Assembly (NCBI GenBank): GCA_015486655.1
Contig: WFRF01000203.1
Location: 1-15,932, forward strand
DNA: 15,932 nt
Source: Caldifarciminota bacterium
GTDB lineage: Bacteria; Hydrothermota; 32-111; QNBC01
Direction: 5' to 3'
Shown: positions 1-7,320 of the stretch, piece after piece
How the letters are laid out: every line of letters begins with the position of its first letter
Numbering within the stretch: position 1 is the stretch's first letter
The notes under the pieces: model-generated
What the model saw: only the letters and a program-made list of their open reading frames with translations
Database searches by the model: none
Told to the model about the DNA's origin: nothing
Translations under genes and position numbers: made by a program

Positions 1-309
1 GTATATGAACAAATTATATTGAACAGACGCTTTGCCTGCTATTATTTACGATTAGGCAAATATATCCGATCGGCAAAATACGCAAGAGAAGCTTTAAACC
101 TGGCAAAGAAATCCGGCGAAAAACTCGAAGAGGGCAGAGTGTATTTGCTTCTCGGAGAGATATACAACAATATCGGAAAAAACAAACTTGCAATGGATAA
201 GATTGCAAAAGCAATTGATATATTTAAGAAATCAAATGCCAGATTTTATCTTGCTCAGGCAAAAAACACACTTTTAAAAATCAAAGAATCCAGTACGGCA
301 AAAGTATAA
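1..309 (+). CDS. TPR-repeat protein, C-terminal part (5' end outside window)
   Basis: The frame is open from the first base and stops with TAA at 307-309, so only the last 102 residues are visible. They form helix pairs typical of tetratricopeptide repeats: a YLRLGKY..SAKYAREALNLAKKSG unit is followed by a GRVYLLLGEIYNNIGKNKLAMDKIAKAIDIFKKS unit and a final helix. Such repeats serve as protein-protein interaction scaffolds. The rest of the protein, and so any enzymatic or sensor domain, is not visible. A TTG at 19 could be read as a start, but it has no ribosome-binding site and the same frame continues upstream of it, so I treat the gene as truncated by the window edge. No clear hairpin-plus-T-run terminator follows it. 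Confidence 0.8.
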   Translation, partial: VYEQIILNRRFACYYLRLGKYIRSAKYAREALNLAKKSGEKLEEGRVYLLLGEIYNNIGKNKLAMDKIAKAIDIFKKSNARFYLAQAKNTLLKIKESSTAKV

Positions 310-414
310 AAAAGACATCTTCACCACTTATTTTTATATAGAAAATTCTTATTGATATTTCATTTGCGATGTTTTACAAAATAAAAATACCGCAATGGGG
401 CATGTTTAGAACCG

Positions 415-471
415 GTCATCCCGGACTTGATCCGGAATCTCACTCTGATGCTGAACCAAGTTCAGCATGAC
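415..471 (+). repeat. 57-bp two-hairpin intergenic repeat (GTCAT...ATGAC type)
   Basis: The element is bounded by GTCAT (415-419) and ATGAC (467-471), which are inverted copies of each other. Inside are two perfect hairpins: CCGGA/TCCGG (421-435) and ATGCTGAA/TTCAGCAT with a 5-nt loop (448-468). A diverged copy of exactly the same length lies at 13905-13961. REP-like elements of this general form (GTCATCCCGGA... ...TTCAGCATGAC) are scattered in intergenic DNA of many bacteria. That is family recollection and was not searched here. Confidence 0.75.
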
Positions 472-480
472 ATTTGTTAA

Positions 481-544
481 TTCCCCTATATAGAGGGGTG
501 TCGCGTAGCGACGGGGTGTTTTTTAAGCCATACCTGCTTTCCAT
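481..544 (+). repeat. Three-hairpin intergenic repeat, copy 1
   Basis: There are three successive hairpins: CCCCT/AGGGG (483-498), GTCGC-GTA-GCGAC (500-512), and, after the constant GGGGTGTTT tail, AAGC-(7 nt)-GCTT (525-539), followed by TCCAT. The same plan recurs in copy 2, about 70 bp downstream, and in inverted orientation at 13632-13699. No credible protein is encoded. Confidence 0.75.
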
Positions 545-550
545 GCTGAA

Positions 551-613
551 TTTCCCTCTACAGAGGGGTCCTGCGAAGCAGGGGGGTGTTTAAAGAGCCA
601 TATGGGCTTCCAT
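551..613 (+). repeat. Three-hairpin intergenic repeat, copy 2
   Basis: This unit lies in tandem with copy 1 at a period of about 70 bp. Its hairpins are CCCTCT/AGAGGG (554-567), CCTGC-GAA-GCAGG (570-582) and, after GGGGTGTTT, AGCC-ATATG-GGCT (596-608), again followed by TCCAT. The stem sequences differ from copy 1 while pairing is kept, which suggests that structure is selected rather than sequence. Confidence 0.75.
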
Positions 614-690
614 TTATTTTACACTTATTATTTCTAATTTGTTACTTGTTACGCAATCAAATTTTGCAGTATAGTTCTTTAAATAACCAA

Positions 691-718
691 GTGGTTAATA
701 TGTCTGTACCTATCTACT
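691..718 (+). repeat. 28-bp dispersed motif, left copy
   Basis: GTGGTTAATATGT, four variable bases, then ACCTATCTACT. The same 24 fixed bases at identical spacing occur on the opposite strand at 13568-13595. In both places the motif lies downstream of a three-hairpin repeat in the same relative orientation, so it may be one boundary of a larger composite element. Confidence 0.6.
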
Positions 719-737
719 AATATTCAGATACCTTTAC

Positions 738-766
738 TTGACAATCATCGTTTATTTCTATATATT
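738..766 (+). promoter_or_regulatory. Sigma-70-type promoter of the tmRNA gene
   Basis: A perfect -35 TTGACA (738-743), a 17-bp spacer and TATATT (761-766) stand 12 bp before the mature tmRNA 5' end. This position suits a short or absent 5' precursor leader. Confidence 0.8.
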
Positions 767-778
767 ACATATGAAATC

Positions 779-1122
779 GGGGGTGTTTTCGGTTTCGACG
801 GGGAAAGTGAAGCATAAGCGGCATGTCGAGTCGTCACCGTCTCGTAAAAAGGTGGCAAACTACAGTTGCCAATAGCAACTATGCACTCGCTGCTTAATTA
901 GCAGCCGCTATCTAAAATTGATACCTGCAGATTTTAGAATAGCGTCGCCTTGCAGGTTGCTCTTATGGTTTTGCTTCGGCCATAAGTTAAGACTTAGAAG
1001 CATTGCCCGCTACAAATCCGGCTCTTCGGAGTTGTGTCGGGGACTTTAAAAGAAGAGCTAAGCATGTAGAAGCTTATGTGGAATTTCTTCGGACACGGGT
1101 TCGACTCCCGTCACCTCCACCA
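779..1122 (+). ncRNA. ssrA: Transfer-messenger RNA (tmRNA, SsrA)
   Basis: tmRNA rescues ribosomes stalled on broken messages and adds a proteolysis tag, acting with SmpB. The 5' end GGGGGTG (779-785) pairs with CACCTCC (1112-1118) to form the tRNA-like acceptor stem, followed by discriminator A and an encoded CCA (1120-1122). The 5' GGTTTCGACGGGG and the 3' T-arm GGTTCGACTCC are hallmark tmRNA sequences. The length of 344 nt is normal for the one-piece form. The tag frame lies at 868-897. The gene has its own promoter and stands alone between repeats and the divIVA operon. I see no strong terminator hairpin, only a short T-run (ccgttttt) about 30 nt past the 3' end. No smpB gene is in the window. 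Confidence 0.97.
868..897 (+). other. tmRNA tag reading frame (ANSNYALAA-stop)
   Basis: The frame GCC AAT AGC AAC TAT GCA CTC GCT GCT TAA follows CAGTT, which occupies the place of the E. coli TAGTC determinant just before the resume codon. The ending ALAA is the conserved degron read by ClpXP-type proteases, which supports the choice of frame. The alternative frames hit a stop at once (reading TGC CAA TAG) or give no ALAA end. Confidence 0.88.
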
Positions 1123-1154
1123 TATATTACCCTTGAAAATAACCGTTTTTAACA

Positions 1155-1183
1155 TTGACATATACGGCTAATAAATGTATTAT
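1155..1183 (+). promoter_or_regulatory. Promoter of the divIVA-punA-bamD-nadD-polA-coaE operon
   Basis: TTGACA (1155-1160), a 17-bp spacer and TATTAT (1178-1183), about 36 bp before the GTG start of the first gene. No comparable promoter was seen in the short gaps further down the operon, so one long message to 7877 is likely. Confidence 0.75.
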
Positions 1184-1218
1184 AAAATCAAATATATGTA
1201 CACAATAAGGAGGAAATC

Positions 1219-1872
1219 GTGAAATTAACACCTCTTGATATAAAGAAACAGGAATTTAAAAAAGCCATGAGAGGATACGATCCCAATGAAGTGAATAATT
1301 TTCTCTCAATGGTTGCAGAGGAGATGGAAGCTCTCACAAGAGAAAATGCCGAATTAATGGAACGTTTAAGTACACAGGAAATAAAACTCGATGAATACAA
1401 AAATCTTGAAAAGAGTCTTCAGGATACTCTGATAATGGCTCAAAAAACCACGGAAGAGGTAAGAAAAAACGCAACAAGGGAGTCTGATCTGCTTCTAAAG
1501 AGAAGCAAAGTGGAAGCCCAAAAGATACTTCAGGAAGCAAAGACCGAAAAAGAGCGAATTGAAACCGAGATAAACAGATTGAGAAGACAGAGAGAAATGT
1601 TTATCGTTCAGTATCGTTCCGTTTTACAAGCCCAGCTCGATCAGTTGGAAACAATTCTGAAACAGGCAAAAAACGAAGAGGAAGTAAAAGCCCAAAAAGA
1701 AGAAGCCATTTCGATATTTAAAGACGAAGAAATGCAAGAAACGGAACCGGAAACCGAAAGAGAAAATAAGGCAGTTAAAGAAGAAGAGGAAAAGGTCGAA
1801 AATCTGAACCTCTTTAAAACAACCGAGAAACAAAAACCGGAGATAAGTGAAGAAGATGACCTCGAATTATGA
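1219..1872 (+). CDS. DivIVA-domain coiled-coil protein
   Basis: The 217-residue protein starts with GTG, placed 5 nt after a strong AAGGAGG (1207-1213). The N-terminus MKLTPLDIKKQEFKKAMRGY followed by DPNEVNNFLSMVAEEME is the DivIVA/GpsB membrane-targeting module: 'TPLDI..KEF...RGYD..EVD.FL' is the family signature. A long coiled coil (about residues 30-150) follows, then a highly charged Glu/Lys-rich tail (about 160-217) of low complexity. Proteins of this family collect at curved or septal membrane and recruit growth or division machinery. In Gram-positives they control pole growth, and in Gram-negative lineages the role is less clear. It opens the operon and its 3' end overlaps the next gene. 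Its closeness to BamD is compatible with an envelope role, which is inference. Confidence 0.88.
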   Translation: MKLTPLDIKKQEFKKAMRGYDPNEVNNFLSMVAEEMEALTRENAELMERLSTQEIKLDEYKNLEKSLQDTLIMAQKTTEEVRKNATRESDLLLKRSKVEAQKILQEAKTEKERIETEINRLRRQREMFIVQYRSVLQAQLDQLETILKQAKNEEEVKAQKEEAISIFKDEEMQETEPETERENKAVKEEEEKVENLNLFKTTEKQKPEISEEDDLEL

Positions 1873-2677
1873 AAAATTATCGGTTATTTTGGATTTTTTA
1901 AAATCAAAAAACATTTTTAAATCCGATATTTTGCTGATTTTAGGGAGCGGTCAAAGCAGCAACTTTAACGATTTTAAAATCATCAATTCTATCAAATATT
2001 CGGAGATTCCTCATTTTCCCGTTTCTACTGTAAAGGGGCATAAGGGAGAGTTGATTTACGGCGAGTTCGGAGGGAAAAAGACACTCATTATGAACGGACG
2101 TTTTCACTTATATGAAGGATATACCCCTCAGGAAATAGTTCTTCCCGTCCAAGCAGCTGCATTGCTTGGAGTAAAAACATTAATCATAACCAATGCCGCA
2201 GGGGGAATAAACAAATATTACGAAACCGGTGACATTGTTATGATTACCGATCATATAAATTTAACGGGTGAAAATCCCCTCATAGGACCTAACATGGATG
2301 AGTTGGGAGAACGTTTTCCTCAAATGAACGATTTATACACGATGGGATATCGAAGGAAAATGACAAAAATCGCATTGGGTTTGGGCATTGAAGTAAAATT
2401 AGGTATTTATGCCGGGTTAAAAGGACCGAATCTCGAAACGGGAGCGGAGTTGAATATGCTGAAAACCATAGGAGCGGATCTCGTGGGAATGTCAACTGTT
2501 ACGGAAGTTATAGCGGCAAAACACGCCGGAATGAAAATTCTCGGTTTATCTATCGTAACCAATGCCGAATCACCTGGCATTGCCTCCGACACAAACCATG
2601 AAGCCGTAATAGATGTGGCTTCAAAAAATGTCCCCGACTTAATGAAACTAATCGAGGAATTCATTAAAGAAATATGA
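1856..2677 (+). CDS. punA: Purine nucleoside phosphorylase (trimeric class)
   Basis: Cleaves purine (deoxy)ribonucleosides with phosphate to free base and pentose-1-phosphate in the cytoplasmic salvage pathway. Counting from the ATG at 1856 (273 residues, normal length), the key sites are present: phosphate-binding GSG with Ser31, R82-x-H84-x-Y86-E87 (RFHLYEGY), NAAG at 113-116, GPNLET with Glu194, MST at 212-214, Asn236 and His248. Asn at the position equal to human Asn243 predicts 6-oxopurine substrates (inosine, guanosine) rather than methylthioadenosine. Oddities are GSGQS in place of the usual GSGLG, and GPNLET instead of GPSYET. A GTG at 1847 with GGAG 4 nt upstream would add three residues and is a real alternative start. 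The gene overlaps the end of the DivIVA gene and shares ATGA with the next gene. Confidence 0.93.
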   Translation: MTSNYEKLSVILDFLKSKNIFKSDILLILGSGQSSNFNDFKIINSIKYSEIPHFPVSTVKGHKGELIYGEFGGKKTLIMNGRFHLYEGYTPQEIVLPVQAAALLGVKTLIITNAAGGINKYYETGDIVMITDHINLTGENPLIGPNMDELGERFPQMNDLYTMGYRRKMTKIALGLGIEVKLGIYAGLKGPNLETGAELNMLKTIGADLVGMSTVTEVIAAKHAGMKILGLSIVTNAESPGIASDTNHEAVIDVASKNVPDLMKLIEEFIKEI

Positions 2678-3540
2678 AAAAGTTACTGATTTTTCTCTCA
2701 ATTATCATACTGGTGAGTTCATGTAAAAAAAATGCCAAAAAGGTACAAATTGATAAATATAAGAATATTACTTCTAATTTCAGCACCGAAGCGTTATCAA
2801 AAGATTCTATTGCTTCCATAATGAAAAACGCAGTAAATTATTATACAAGTAACGGAGAATATGACAGAATCACTTCTATTTATCTCTCCCTTATTAGTAA
2901 TGATCGCTATGCCAAAACATATATTGATTCCGCATATTCTTTTGCATTGAAAATGAAAGCCATGAAGAACGATTCCTTGGCGGTAAAATTACTTTCCTCT
3001 ATTCTGGACAAACAACCGGATTATAATATTGACGGAAATTATCTTTATATCATCAACTTCTATATGAAGTCCGACAATGAACTTTATGCGACAAAAATCA
3101 TTAAAGAAGTACTGCCCATAACAAAATCAAAAAAATTGAAAATCGAGTTGTATAAAGACATTATCGACGTATATACCGATTTGGATATTGACATGCTGGC
3201 ATTCCAATACAGCAAGAAAGCCATTGAGGATGTGGGAGATGATCCCGACATCTTATACAGATACGGTGATATTTCTTATAAAATAGGTAAAAGAAAATAT
3301 GAAACAAAAGACTACTCAGCTGCGTTATTTTATATAAACAAAACCATTTCTGCAGGATTACCCGAATCCATACAGGATGACGCCTACCTGCTTAAGGGAG
3401 AAATCTATTTTGATGAAGGTTTGTACGATAAAGCAAAGATTGCATTTAATAAGGTTCTTGAGCTTAATCCTTACAGGCAGGGACAAACCGTTAAAACCGC
3501 TCAGAAATATATCAATGAAATCGAAGATAAGGAGCTTTAA
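2674..3540 (+). CDS. TPR-containing lipoprotein of unknown role
   Basis: The 288-residue protein has a lipoprotein signal: MKK, a hydrophobic core, and the lipobox LVSSC with Cys17 as the predicted lipidation site. The +2 residue is Lys rather than Asp, so retention in the inner membrane is not predicted by the E. coli rule. The rest is helical with TPR-like units, clearest at the end: ALFYINKTISAGL, then YLLKGEIYFDEGLYDKAKIAFNKVLELNP (about 230-270). The start codon shares ATGA with the stop of the upstream phosphorylase gene, so translation is coupled. It directly precedes bamD and ends one base before it. By position it could be an accessory part of an outer-membrane assembly complex, but nothing in the sequence proves that. 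Confidence 0.85.
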   Translation: MKKLLIFLSIIILVSSCKKNAKKVQIDKYKNITSNFSTEALSKDSIASIMKNAVNYYTSNGEYDRITSIYLSLISNDRYAKTYIDSAYSFALKMKAMKNDSLAVKLLSSILDKQPDYNIDGNYLYIINFYMKSDNELYATKIIKEVLPITKSKKLKIELYKDIIDVYTDLDIDMLAFQYSKKAIEDVGDDPDILYRYGDISYKIGKRKYETKDYSAALFYINKTISAGLPESIQDDAYLLKGEIYFDEGLYDKAKIAFNKVLELNPYRQGQTVKTAQKYINEIEDKEL

Positions 3541-4212
3541 ATGAAAAAACTACTGATGATTCTTATGGGAACGACTTTATTAATGACAGGGTGTATTCAC
3601 AAAAACAAATCCGACGTGACAAAAGAAAAATCCTTAAGTGAATTATATCAACAAGCTATGACCTATTATAAAGACAAGAAGTACAGCAAGGCAATCAATG
3701 AATTCAAAATTATAATGTTTCAATTCCCCGGAAGTAAAAGAATGGAAGAAGCTCAATTTTATATCGGAGAATCTTACTTTAAAATGAAAAGATATTCCGA
3801 AGCAATAAACGAATATAGTTTTCTCGTTAACAGTTTCGTCGGAAGTAAATATGTACAAGATGCAAAATACAAGATTGCACTTTGTTATTATTACCTCTCT
3901 CCCCCTCCTTCTCTTGACCAATCCGACACAAAAAAGGCGGAGGAGATGTTCAACGAATATCTGGAACTCTATCCCGATTCTCCCCAAGCGGATTCGGCAA
4001 AATCAATGATTAAAGAATGCCATTTGAAATATCTGAAAAAGGTATTGAATACCGCAAAACTCTATTATAAAATGGGAGAATATCGCTCTTCCCTCATATA
4101 TCTCCAGCGAGCTCAAAATATGAAAGACCACAATTTGCTTGAAAAGGAAATTGAAGATTTGTTGAGTAAAGTAAATAAAAAATTAAAAATAAATCAATTC
4201 AAAAAGCACTAA
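3541..4212 (+). CDS. bamD: BamD/YfiO-family outer-membrane assembly lipoprotein
   Basis: BamD is the lipoprotein that, with BamA, inserts beta-barrel proteins into the outer membrane. This 223-residue protein has a lipobox LMTGC (Cys18) and then TPR units of the BamD pattern: LYQQAMTYYKDKKYSKAINEFKIIMFQFPGSK, AQFYIGESYFKMKRYSEAINEYSFLVNSF and YKIALCYYYLSPPPSLDQSD, which carries the conserved 'DQ', followed by AEEMFNEYLELYPDS. Length and repeat spacing match the family. The start codon directly abuts the previous stop, with GGAGC just upstream at 3531-3535. The neighbouring TPR lipoprotein may be its partner (inference). General TPR lipoproteins of other function cannot be wholly excluded, but the FP.S/YP.S/DQ pattern is specific. 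Confidence 0.87.
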   Translation: MKKLLMILMGTTLLMTGCIHKNKSDVTKEKSLSELYQQAMTYYKDKKYSKAINEFKIIMFQFPGSKRMEEAQFYIGESYFKMKRYSEAINEYSFLVNSFVGSKYVQDAKYKIALCYYYLSPPPSLDQSDTKKAEEMFNEYLELYPDSPQADSAKSMIKECHLKYLKKVLNTAKLYYKMGEYRSSLIYLQRAQNMKDHNLLEKEIEDLLSKVNKKLKINQFKKH

Positions 4213-4232
4213 TAAAATTTTCATATGAATAA

Positions 4233-4796
4233 ATGAAAAAAATTGGTATTTTCGGCGGCTCTTTTAATCCGATACACATTGGCCACATAATATTAGCCAA
4301 TGACATTTTAGAATACTACGGACTTGATAAAATAATCTTTATTCCTGCATATGAACCGCCGCTAAAAGATACCACCGACCTTATTCCCTATGAGGCAAGA
4401 TATAAAATGATTGAGGCAGCCATTGAACCCTATGCAGATTTAGAGATTTCAGATATTGAAAAAAGCCTGCCAAAACCTTCTTTTACAATTAACACGCTGA
4501 AAAAAATGAGTGAACTGTTACCTCATGCTTCTCTTTACCTGATTATAGGAGCGGATCAGGCAGAACAGTTCAATCTCTGGAAAGACGGTAATAAAATAAT
4601 GCAAATCGCAAAGATTATAGTAATGGCAAGAAATGATAAAGTAATATCAAACGAAAAAATGTTATCTTTCAACAAAAGACAAATCGATATTTCTTCCACG
4701 GAAATCAGGGAAAGAATCAAAACAAATCTGTCATACCGACAATTCTTACCATTTAAAGTATATCAGATAATAAAAAATGAAAAATTATACCGATAA
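4233..4796 (+). CDS. nadD: Nicotinate-nucleotide adenylyltransferase
   Basis: Transfers AMP from ATP to nicotinate mononucleotide, making deamido-NAD in the NAD pathway. The 187-residue protein shows the nucleotidyltransferase signature GGSFNPIHIGH (residues 8-18), with the catalytic HxGH-type motif at 15-18. It also has the family motif PSFTINTL, GADQ, and the C-terminal ISSTEIRERI (153-162), which binds ATP phosphates. Length is normal. The gene starts 20 bp after bamD with no strong Shine-Dalgarno, and its last 20 bases overlap polA in another frame. Placement between bamD and polA is a chance operon partner as far as known pathways go. Confidence 0.94.
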   Translation: MKKIGIFGGSFNPIHIGHIILANDILEYYGLDKIIFIPAYEPPLKDTTDLIPYEARYKMIEAAIEPYADLEISDIEKSLPKPSFTINTLKKMSELLPHASLYLIIGADQAEQFNLWKDGNKIMQIAKIIVMARNDKVISNEKMLSFNKRQIDISSTEIRERIKTNLSYRQFLPFKVYQIIKNEKLYR

Positions 4797-7320
4797 AGTC
4801 CTTTTATTTGACGGAACAGCTCTTGCATATCGTTCTTTCTATGCTTTTTTTAGAAATCCGCTCCGTAATTCAAAAGGAAAAAATGTCAGTGCGGTTTTCG
4901 GGGTATTAAAGACCGTTAAGCGTATCAATGAAATCTACAATCCCGATTATATTGCCTTTTGTTTTGATTCCCGCGTAAAAACAAAGAGAAAGGAACTATA
5001 CCCCGATTACAAGGCCACGAGACAGAAAACACCCGATGAATTATTGGAACAGATTCCTGTCATATCAAAAATTATATCTGCTCTCGGTTTTAATTTTATT
5101 GAAGTTGACGGGTACGAAGCCGACGATATAATTTCTTCCATCGCAAAACAAAATGATAAAAAAACAATAGTAATTTCATCCGATAAAGATATTGCGCAGA
5201 TTGTGAATAAACGCATCAATATCGCTGACCCATCTAAACCCGAAATTCTTCTTGATGAAGAGGGCATATATAAAAAATACGGCGTTTTTCCGAATCAAAT
5301 TATTGATTACCTAGCTTTAGTAGGGGACAACTCTGATAATATCCCGGGTATTCCGGGAATCGGTCCCAAGACAGCATCATCCCTGATTCACGATTTCGGG
5401 AACATTGAAAACATCTATGACAACATCGATAAAATCAAATCAAGGAAAATCAGGGAGAACCTGATAAATTACAGAGAAAGGTTAAATTTGGCAAAAGAAT
5501 TGATCAAACTCAATGATTCCTTGGATGTGGGAACACTAACAAACTACAGGAGGAAACAACCTAACTATAAATCGATAACTGGAATTTTAAGGGAATTGGA
5601 GCTCTGGACATTAATAGACGAATTTTCAAGCGGGAGAGAGCAACTCTCTCTTTTTGGTGCTAATTCAACAAATAATGAAATAGAGGTGATAAACGAATTC
5701 AACGATAATCTGAAAATTGCTGATGCTGTGAACATCTTCTTTAGCGATAATGTAATATCCCTGGGAAACGACAAAGAGACAAAATTATTCGATATTATAA
5801 ATGAAAATAAAATTCTTTCATCGGTGATTAAAAAATGCAAAACCATTGTAACAAACGATGCCAAAAGAATACACAGATTTCAATTTGAAAACAATTTGAA
5901 TAACAATGTTAAAATTAATGATATAAGAATCGCTTCCGCACTTATTTTCGGGGGATTGAAGAGGCCATCCGATAAAAACATTATTCGTGAATTCATAACC
6001 GACCTCCCCAAAGAAAAAATCGATAACGAAAAAACAATTGTTTATATTTTGAGTAAAAATAATTCCGACATCTGGAGAAAAATAGAAGAAAAACTCCGTT
6101 TCATGCAACTAACGAAACTGTATAATGAAATTGAACTCCCTCTGGCAAAAGTTTTAGCTCTTATGGAATATAACGGAATAACTGTGGACATCACTGTATT
6201 GGAAGCAATCAGAAAAGATTTTACAAAAAAGATAGAAGAGTTAATTGAAAAATGTAAACAATATACCGGCGAAATTAACTTAAATTCCCCTAAACAGCTC
6301 GCCTCCGTTTTGTTTGAAAAATTAAAATTACCCGTAATAAGAAAAACCAAAACCGGTTACTCAACGGATAATGAGACACTAAGCAAATTGGTCCGTTTCC
6401 ACCCTTTGCCTGCCCTTATCATAAAATATCGCGAATATATGAAATTTAAAACTTCTTATATTGACAGCTTTCCCACTTTCATCGATTCAGAAAGTAAGAT
6501 ACACACAACATTTAATCAGATAAACGTCGATACAGGCAGATTATCGTCAAATAACCCCAATCTTCAAAATATCCCTGCACGCTCGGAAGAGGGAAAACGC
6601 CTGAGGCAAATTTTTATTGCAAAGAAAGGGTTCATGCTAGTTTCATTCGATTATTCTCAAATAGAGCTAAGAATAATGGCTCATATGTCTGGTGACAGAA
6701 ACCTTATTAACGCTTTTGAAACGGGATTGGACATTCACAGACAGACAGCTTCTTTGATTTTCGGTGTGAGTGAAGACAATGTTACAAATGACATGAGAAG
6801 GGAAGCAAAGGTTATCAATTTCGGTATCATGTACGGGATGAGTCCGTACGGTTTATCAAGAGAGTTGAACATATCGCTGAACGATGCAAAAACATTTATC
6901 GAAAATTATTTTAAAAACTATACAGAAGTCAAGATGTGGATAGATAATACAATAGAATACGTCAGAAAAAATAAATATGTAAAAACTTTAATGGGAAGAT
7001 TAAGATATATTCCCACAATAAACAGTAAAAACAAAAATGAGTTTGAATTTGCCAAAAGAATCGCCATAAACACCCCTATCCAGGGTTCGGCTGCCGAACT
7101 TATAAAAATGGCTATGCTCGATATTTACAAACATTACAATAATTCCGAAAATATTCGTATGTTATTGCAGATTCACGACGAGCTTATATTTGAAATAGAA
7201 AAAGGACATATGAGAGAGATAGATACAATAAAGGAAATAATGAGTAATACATTTAATTTAACAGTCCCCGTAACCGTTACAGTTGGTATGGGAAAATCCT
7301 GGTATGAAGCATCAAAATGA
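4777..7320 (+). CDS. polA: DNA polymerase I (proofreading domain degenerate)
   Basis: Replication and repair polymerase that fills gaps and removes RNA primers. The 847-residue protein has three regions. First, a 5'-3' nuclease (about 1-270) with LYPDYKATR, YEADDII, SSDKD and GDNSDNIPGIPGIGPKTA. Second, a middle 3'-5' exonuclease fold (about 290-430) that lacks the catalytic Asp/Glu pair (no FDxE motif; VNIFFSDN stands at that place). Third, a family A polymerase with motif A DYSQIELR (Asp625), motif B RREAKVINFGIMYG (Arg674, Lys678, Phe682, Tyr686) and motif C HDE (800-802). Phe682 equals E. coli Phe762, a residue that disfavours dideoxynucleotides. Loss of proofreading residues is also known in Taq and Bacillus-type enzymes. 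It starts within nadD and shares ATGA with coaE. Confidence 0.97.
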   Translation: MKNYTDKVLLFDGTALAYRSFYAFFRNPLRNSKGKNVSAVFGVLKTVKRINEIYNPDYIAFCFDSRVKTKRKELYPDYKATRQKTPDELLEQIPVISKIISALGFNFIEVDGYEADDIISSIAKQNDKKTIVISSDKDIAQIVNKRINIADPSKPEILLDEEGIYKKYGVFPNQIIDYLALVGDNSDNIPGIPGIGPKTASSLIHDFGNIENIYDNIDKIKSRKIRENLINYRERLNLAKELIKLNDSLDVGTLTNYRRKQPNYKSITGILRELELWTLIDEFSSGREQLSLFGANSTNNEIEVINEFNDNLKIADAVNIFFSDNVISLGNDKETKLFDIINENKILSSVIKKCKTIVTNDAKRIHRFQFENNLNNNVKINDIRIASALIFGGLKRPSDKNIIREFITDLPKEKIDNEKTIVYILSKNNSDIWRKIEEKLRFMQLTKLYNEIELPLAKVLALMEYNGITVDITVLEAIRKDFTKKIEELIEKCKQYTGEINLNSPKQLASVLFEKLKLPVIRKTKTGYSTDNETLSKLVRFHPLPALIIKYREYMKFKTSYIDSFPTFIDSESKIHTTFNQINVDTGRLSSNNPNLQNIPARSEEGKRLRQIFIAKKGFMLVSFDYSQIELRIMAHMSGDRNLINAFETGLDIHRQTASLIFGVSEDNVTNDMRREAKVINFGIMYGMSPYGLSRELNISLNDAKTFIENYFKNYTEVKMWIDNTIEYVRKNKYVKTLMGRLRYIPTINSKNKNEFEFAKRIAINTPIQGSAAELIKMAMLDIYKHYNNSENIRMLLQIHDELIFEIEKGHMREIDTIKEIMSNTFNLTVPVTVTVGMGKSWYEASK

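Larger units (their letters stand above)
310..737. other. Gene-free stretch between the TPR gene and the tmRNA promoter
   Basis: No reading frame here has a start, a ribosome-binding site and a protein-like composition. It holds one 57-bp two-hairpin repeat, two tandem three-hairpin repeats, the near-palindrome TAACCAAGTGGTTA (684-697), and a 28-bp motif (691-718: 13 fixed bases GTGGTTAATATGT, 4 variable, 11 fixed ACCTATCTACT) that recurs inverted at 13568-13595. The 15-bp string ATTTATTTTACACTT (612-626) also recurs inverted at 14145-14159. Confidence 0.7.

Noticed and set aside
481..620. CRISPR-like array
   Set aside because: Only two units of about 70 bp, each internally palindromic with no constant repeat/unique spacer alternation and no cas gene nearby. 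They are intergenic hairpin elements.
684..697. Operator-like palindrome TAACCAAGTGGTTA near the tmRNA promoter
   Set aside because: Too short to call an operator alone, and partly contained in the 28-bp dispersed motif, so more likely a piece of that repeat.
1123..1154. Intrinsic terminator after tmRNA
   Set aside because: Only a weak A/T-rich pairing around aaccg and a five-base T-run. The stem is too short to claim.
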